DNA from: Candolleomyces eurysporus | Taxonomy: Eukaryota; Basidiomycota; Agaricomycetes; Agaricales; Psathyrellaceae | Reading direction: 5' to 3' | Assembly: GCA_027579435.1 (NCBI GenBank) | Contig: JANBPK010000844.1 | Location: forward strand, 62,001 to 126,000 | Length of the DNA: 64,000 nt | Shown: positions 58,255-64,000 of the stretch, in pieces | Layout of the letters: the number at the start of each line of letters is the position of its first letter | Numbering within the stretch: position 1 is the stretch's first letter | Translations under genes and position numbers: made by a program | Notes under the pieces: model-generated | Told to the model about the DNA's origin: nothing | Databases searched by the model: none | Seen by the model: only the letters and a program-made list of their open reading frames with translations

Positions 58255-61200
58255 ATGCCTCCTAAAGCTGCTGCAAGTACCCAAGGTCAAAGTCCAGCCC
58301 GCGGTGGTAGAGGCCGTGGTGGTGGACGTGGCCGTGGTGGTGACCCCGGTGGACGTGGCCGTGGTGGCGGACCCGGCGGTCGTGGCGGTACACCAGCATC
58401 TCGAGGAGGCATGCCGGCTGGCGGTCGTGACGATCGTCCAAGCATTGCTGGTGAGTTTTATAGAAGTTTGGGACTGAAATACTACTCCTTCTCGTGGTAG
58501 CGATTAATTGTCTATTCGTTGTCTACTCAAGCAAACGTCCAAGCAATTGGCGTGAAGCGCACCGTGATCGGCTATGGAACCGCTGGGCGGGTCATCAGGG
58601 TTAGGATGAACTCGTTAGAGACTACTGTGCCTGATGATATTCTCTTCCAATACGATGGTATATATCAGTTGACTCTTTTCCTGATCTTCTTTGTGGCTGA
58701 CTAGATAATGCTCGTATTCGCTTGTAGTCGGTAAGGGTTTCAATCTTTGCCTGCCAGTATATGCTGATCTTCTGCGTCAAGTAACAACCCCTGATGATCT
58801 CTCGAAGAGGTTCAGACTGCGGATGATGGACAAACTCCAAGCAGACGAACCGAATATCTTCGGATCTCCAGTCTTGTACGACGGCCGAGCTATCATGTTT
58901 TCAAAGCAGAGGCTGTCGTTAGGAACTCGGAATTCGCGAGAGGTTGGTCATTCAATACGAGCCTCCGACGAAATTCGCTTTTGCTCATAAGATTGCCAGT
59001 TCGATATCGTCGTCGATGCCCCAACGGGAAGTAGACCTCCGAAGGTCTATAAGATGAAGATTACCAAGGTCGACGCTGAAGTGAACTTGCAGTAATTCCT
59101 GTCCCTGTTTCGACATTAACCGAGTGCTAATAATTTTCCCTTTTTGCGATAGTACGTTGCAAGAGTTTGTGGCCGGAAGATACACGCAAGACAACTCTAT
59201 CCAAATGGCCGAGATGGTGCGCTCTACGTTTTGTAAAATCTTCATTCTTCCCACCGACACACACGCAGGCCTTGAATATAGCTATCAGGATGCTCCCTCG
59301 CAAGAAGTATCCCTCGAATTCAAGATCTTTCTTCACTCCTGATGGTAAAAGGCCTCTCGGAGCGGGACTAGAGGTGTGGAGAGGGTATTTTCAGTCCCTG
59401 CGGCCCGCGGTTGGACGGCTCCTACTCAATGTTGATATATCAGCCGCGGCCATGTACCGCCCCGGCCCGCTTATCGATCTTTGCATGGACTTCTTTGGCT
59501 TTGCCAGGCCGCAGCAGCTTCTACCGGCCAACCTTCCAGATGCGCAGAAACGGCGGCTTAACAGCTTCTTGAAATCGGTCAAAGTCACCACGCGACACAC
59601 TGGCAGGGAACGCAACGAAACTATCCAGAAGCTGGTGACGCAACCCCCTTCTGCGCTTCGCTTCGACCACCAGCAATATGGGAATCTCTCTGTAGCTGAC
59701 TACTTCAGAAGACAGTTCAACCGCACCCTTGCTCAACCGAATATGATGTGTGTTCAGGTACGATTCCTTTGAATTAAAATTTAATGGACTACAATTGAAG
59801 CTCCTCAAAATTACAGGTCGGAAAGAATAGCATCCTGCCGCTCGAAGTGTGCGAAGTCAAGCCGGGGCAGTTCTGCAAAACCGAGCTTACCCCCGACCAG
59901 ACCAAGAAGATGGTCGAGTTCACCTCGATGAGTCCCGACCGCCGCTTTCAGAGTATTCGGCAGGGCTTGCCGGTACGTTACCGCGACGCTTACGACTTTG
60001 GATAAAACGATTGGTTGAACATTTGCTGCGATTAGTTGCTAGATCATGTCAACAGTGAATATGTTCAGGAATTCGGGATATCCGTGGAACCAGACTTCGT
60101 CGAGCTCAATTTACGTGTCCTGCAACCACCAAGGATTAAGTGTTTCCCTGACAGGGATCCCAAGAAATCGATGATCGTCTGTACACCTTAGCTCCATTCG
60201 TTGACTCGATATTCTAACACTCTCGACTTCGCAGACGCCCGGCGATGGTAAATGGAACATGTTGGTTTTTTCTTTTTGTCTCGTATGCACTTAACTCTGA
60301 CGTTACGTGCGCCCTCGACAGGTTAAATAAGAAGTATTACAACGCCGCGAGAATCTCTGGGTTTATGGTCGTCATTTTCGAGAACCAGAGGTATTTCGAT
60401 AACAATGTCTGCAAGGATATGGTAAAGAGTTTTGTTGGTGCCGCTAAAGACTTCGGTAGGTTGAGCCACTTGTTGTTTGACTTTGGCTGAGGTTTCCGTC
60501 GATATAGGTGTTACTATCGACGATCCGGTGCCAAATGTCAGATGGGTAATGGGAAGACCGGAGATCAGCCAGGTTAGTCCCTCGTCGTACGTTTGGACCT
60601 TGACGGATGACTGAGAGAACCTCACTTCAGCTCTTGAAGGACACTGGGCGGGCTTATATTGAGCAGAAAAAGAAGGAGACAGGTAGACAAGATCAACCAG
60701 GTCCTTCGCTCATTCTAGCTGTTCTTCCACCCAGCAGTCAGGACTTGTACAACGGCGTCAAGCGGTAAGTACTGTATGCTCCTACATGTTCCTTGACGAC
60801 ACTGACATTAATTTCATCGGAAGGTTTGGGTATATTCAGGTAACGTTCCTATCACCTTATCGATGGCTGGTTCCAACGAAAACAAATGTTTTAGATGGGT
60901 TTGGCAACGCAATGCCTTCTTTCATCGAAGTGCAGGGGCGCCAATCATCAGTATTGGGCGAATATCATGCTCAAGTGGGTGTCATTGATTATTGTGCGGG
61001 GTGCCTCTTTTGCTGACTGTTTTGCCGTCAGAGTGAACGCCAAATTAGGGGGCGTCAACTTCGTTCCCGACCTCGCCTTGTTGAGTGACCCAACGAAACC
61101 TGCGATCATTATGGGTAAGCTGCGATTAAGCTTTCGGGAGTTTCCCTAGACTAATAAATCGTAGGCGCGGATGCGATACACCCTCCTCCAGGCAGGCAAG

Positions 61201-62542
61201 ACAAGCCGTCTTTCACTGCGCTCGTCTCCAGCGTCGACTCTATGTGCTCGAAGTATGTCGCCTCTAATGGCATACAAGAAGGCGGACAAGAAATGATTGA
61301 GAACCTCCAAGACATGTGCAAGGTGTCTATTTCCACCTCATATTCTTATGGACAGTCTCTAAAATTAGGCCCACGTTCAGAACGCGTTGTCCAAGTGGAA
61401 AGAGCACCAGGAGAGAGCTGAGCGTAAACGTGTTCCGCCGACTCAACTGTTCTATTTCAGAGGTAATTCGCACTTATCCCCATGCCGGTTGCAACGAACT
61501 AAGGCCTTTACCCAGATGGTGTTTCCGAGGGAGAGTATCAACAAGTTCTGGACAAAGGTAGAGTCGTAGTCGATTGTGTTCCAATGATCATGCGTTGCTT
61601 ACGCCGTGTTGCAGAGCTTCCCAAAATCAAAGGTTGGTATCCGTTATTGGTTTTGTCCGCGAAGACATAGTGACCGACGACGATATTTAGCTGCGTGCAG
61701 GGAAACGGGGTTCAATCCCAAGATCACCGTCATTGTCGTCGGAAAGCGACACCATCATCGGTGAAAATCTTTGGTTCTCACTTCATCTTCACCCACTGAC
61801 ACCTAGATTTTAGTGGAATGACCGTCAATCCCAACGATGCCGACAGGAGCCAGAACATTCCAGCTGGTGCGACCATTGACACAGGTATCACCCACCCTGT
61901 AGAATCCGACTATTACCAATACACACACGGCGGACTCCTGGGAACGAGCAGGCCTGCCCACTATGTTGTGAGTCTGATCGATCCGATCCCACCAACACAT
62001 ACGAGCTGACAACTTCTTAACAGCCTCTCTACGATGTAAGTTGACGGCGGTGTGGCAATAAGTAACGATCTTCTGATGCATACTTTCTCCCAGGAAAATG
62101 GAATGACGTACGTCCCTGAGCAATACTTGTCTTTTTCTGAGTCCTGAATCTCTTTCTCATTCGTATCAGAGCCGACGCCATGCAAGCACTCTCTTTCGGC
62201 CTGGCTCATAGCTTTGCCAGGGCTACGCGGTCGGTTTCGATCCCAGCACCTGTCTACTGTACGGGCAAGATTGTTCCCTTGAGTGATAAATGCTGAAGAC
62301 ACCTTTTTCGAACAGATGCCGACATCGTCTGCACCAAACGCGCAATTCATTTCAATCCAAGTTCTAACTTAGGCTCCGACACGGCTAGTCAAGTTTCTGG
62401 AGCTGCTCCGCCGAGCCTTCAAGCGTATCGAGACGCCTGGGCCCCGATTAACCCACGCCAGGCTGGCGTCATGTATTGGATGGTACGATACCTCTATTGA
62501 TATCCCATGCTCCCTACTAAAGTGAACACCGATTCGCAGTGA
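58255..62542 (+). CDS. Argonaute (QDE-2/AGO family), slicer-competent
   Basis: Twenty-six exons join in frame to 941 aa. The N-terminus is an RGG/GRG-rich segment (residues about 15-60). Then come the N domain, linker 1 ([15 protein letters not shown], about 320-340), PAZ (about 345-450) and PIWI (from about 560). The catalytic tetrad is complete: D675 in [11 protein letters not shown]715 in QEMIEN (40 residues later, the same spacing as human AGO2), D753 in RDGVSEGEY, and H897 in KRAIHFNP. The MID/PIWI guide-binding KRHHHR is present. Four exons are 12-18 nt. By the splice reading the last codon ATG (62480-62482) is followed by an intron and a stop codon alone in exon 26; reading through the intron would end at 62499 instead. 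Role: small-RNA-guided silencing, quelling-type, in cytoplasm or nucleus. Confidence 0.94.
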
Positions 62543-62959
62543 TACGCCATGTCCTTTTCTGGATGACAACAAACCGCATCATTTCGTTTTTGAGAATCAT
62601 GAATGTACTAATAGTCCTCGTGTACCACTAGTATGCCCCTTCGCTTTCGAAATTTTTGTACCATAGGCAGTGAATATTTGAATCCTAAGTCGAACTCGTC
62701 GTGGATGAGCTGAAGTTGTGCTAATTCAAACTGTGGTGAGCATTTCCTGATTACCCTCGGCGTCAAATGGCTGTCCAAGGGCAAGAATACTGGATTGATC
62801 GGGCGATAGGTTCGCCGTTTCCTGGCTACCCTTGGCCACACTTTTCAGGAGTGCGAAGAAGAGGGTTAGGACAGACATGTAAACAAAACCGATACCGTTT
62901 GGCTGCTATGTATATTCTCTAACCGCGAATGTCGTTCGCCGAACTTGACTCCTCATGGA
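62543..62959. other. 3' flank of Argonaute
   Basis: Non-coding DNA between Argonaute and the RPA1-like relic. No feature is recognised. Confidence 0.4.
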
Positions 62960-63720
62960 TTAAATGTCCTCCGGCTGACAGCGCCTGAAGACTCTCCGCC
63001 GACTCAGGAAGCGGTACATGAGGATGCATCGATGATCCTTACGACGTTTATCACATCCAAGTCATAAAGAATGCGACTGGCATTGTCTCTTGAGCACACG
63101 TTGCCAGGATATTGATCCCTAGCCATACTAGTCTATGCGTCATTTTTTGTACTTGCCCTCCAACTAACGGAACTGGCTTTGCACAGGCTCGTTGTCTTGT
63201 CGTTGTCCTTGATGCGCGAGTTCTACGTCAGGCGTCCTATAAATTTTGGAAGCCCAGCAGGTGTAGGAAAACCGGTCGTAACGTCAGGCCGGCATGGATC
63301 ACGCTGGTATCCTACCCGCAGGAGTGGTATGTGAATCGATATCTACTGCTCCAATTCCCTATACCACTGGAGAATTTCAGTTGCCAGACAAGCAGCCCAA
63401 CCTTGATTACGTCTATTAGACATCTTTGTCGTCCAGAACAAGTTGGACAATCGAAGCGAAAATCAGAACTGAAGCTCGGGGAAGACCTGATTCAACCGAC
63501 ACCTATGCGCCAGGCGCACGATTATTCGGGCGATATCGAGGTGTACGCGAACGAGGATGCTAAATACATCCACTCGTCTCTGGAAGGGAGAGAGGTGTGG
63601 GTATCGCATCGAGAAGCTGAAGATTATCATGGCTAGAAAGAATTTGTCTAGACTGAACCACGATTAAGAGATTTTTTACGGAGAGGAGATTCGAGTCGTT
63701 GGAACAACTCTTCCATATGC
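62960..63720 (+). pseudogene. Decayed copy of the RPA1-like gene
   Basis: The same block order as 56969-57888, but broken. LRLTAPEDSPP (62970) matches QLTAPDDSPL, then about 60 bp of the first fold are missing. LMREFYVRR matches the VFDARVLCQAYRK region, and KLKIIMARKNLSRLNHD near the end matches PKIIMARKKLSGLIHD. Stops and frame changes occur throughout. The DNA match is clear but diverged. It is a dead duplicate flanking Argonaute on the other side. Confidence 0.75.
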
Positions 63721-64000
63721 TAGGGTACAGACTTCGGGGGATGTTTTCGCATCGAGCTCGCTGGCGACGTCGATTCCTATTAATGGTGTGACAGTTAAGT
63801 CCGTTACTCCATGCGCAGGTCAAGCTCCGGATCGCGCGACTGGAGCCCCCTACATAGTACATACTACATCTCAGGTGGCTTTCCGTCGAATCAACCCACT
63901 TACATTCTTGCCGTCCGTCGTTCTTAAGGCTGTTTTCCATCCCTGAGAACCTTGCCTGTGATATATTGCTGTACATAGAACTCTGGGTCTAAAGCGGACA
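63721..64000. other. Window end, no gene recognised
   Basis: Short frames only. An unfinished gene may continue beyond the window. Confidence 0.3.

Noticed and set aside
58300..58420. GGT/CGT-rich stretch as a microsatellite
   Set aside because: It encodes the RGG-rich N-terminus of Argonaute in frame, a known feature of fungal and animal Argonautes.

Overview
The window is nuclear DNA of a filamentous basidiomycete, most likely an agaricomycete. The evidence is many 50-75 nt GT-AG introns, a tRNA with an anticodon-loop intron, tandem DUF6533-type membrane proteins, a coiled-coil/F-box protein, a fungal DASH kinetochore subunit, an IRA/NF1 RasGAP and a QDE-2-like Argonaute. Most gene models below were built by reading splice sites and checking that the joined exons stay in frame. 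The assembly carries eleven isolated N bases, almost all beside homopolymers, and at least three single-base G-run frameshifts. These break otherwise coherent reading frames and look like sequencing artefacts.

Layout. 0-3.7 kb: a short mariner-type MITE, then two tail-to-tail nucleotidyltransferase-fold genes and a small ORF. 3.7-7.75 kb: a tandem duplication, each unit with a secreted deuterolysin (M35 metalloprotease); one copy is intact, and the other has lost its TATA box, gained a 55-nt insertion and is frameshifted at an N. 9.4-14.6 kb: one giant, acidic, low-complexity protein built from about fifteen basic R-R-L-S-type motifs. 16.5-19.4 kb: a three-RRM Csx1/Nam8/Ngr1-type RNA-binding protein next to a long purine-rich tract. 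19.8-24.2 kb: a gene graveyard holding a decayed kinase-like gene and diverged duplicated segments. 24.3-34.3 kb: an intact 34-exon neurofibromin-type RasGAP (2,714 aa), with a second kinase relic on its far side. 36.3-40.5 kb: two tandem DUF6533-like membrane protein genes. 40.6-44.6 kb: a tRNA-Arg(UCG), a mitochondrial DUF1992 (DNAJC28-like) gene and an 85-aa basic protein. 45.2-50.7 kb: an F-box gene and a divergent coiled-coil gene. 51.2-56.0 kb: DASH subunit SPC19 behind two MCB elements, an ACOT13-like hotdog thioesterase, and a stomatin/slipin. 57.0-63.7 kb: a full-length Argonaute (941 aa, DEDH tetrad) flanked on both sides by copies of an RPA1-like gene, the upstream one short but open and the downstream one dead.

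How the genes relate. Most are independent housekeeping or regulatory genes. Three local relationships stand out: the M35 duplication, the DUF6533 duplication, and the RPA1-like/Argonaute/RPA1-like arrangement. The last joins a single-stranded-DNA-binding module to an RNA-silencing nuclease, two activities known to meet in fungal quelling. The best candidate for a previously undescribed protein system is the 9.4-14.6 kb repeat protein, in which PKA-like/amphipathic basic motifs alternate with proline-rich P-x-L-P-x-K motifs.
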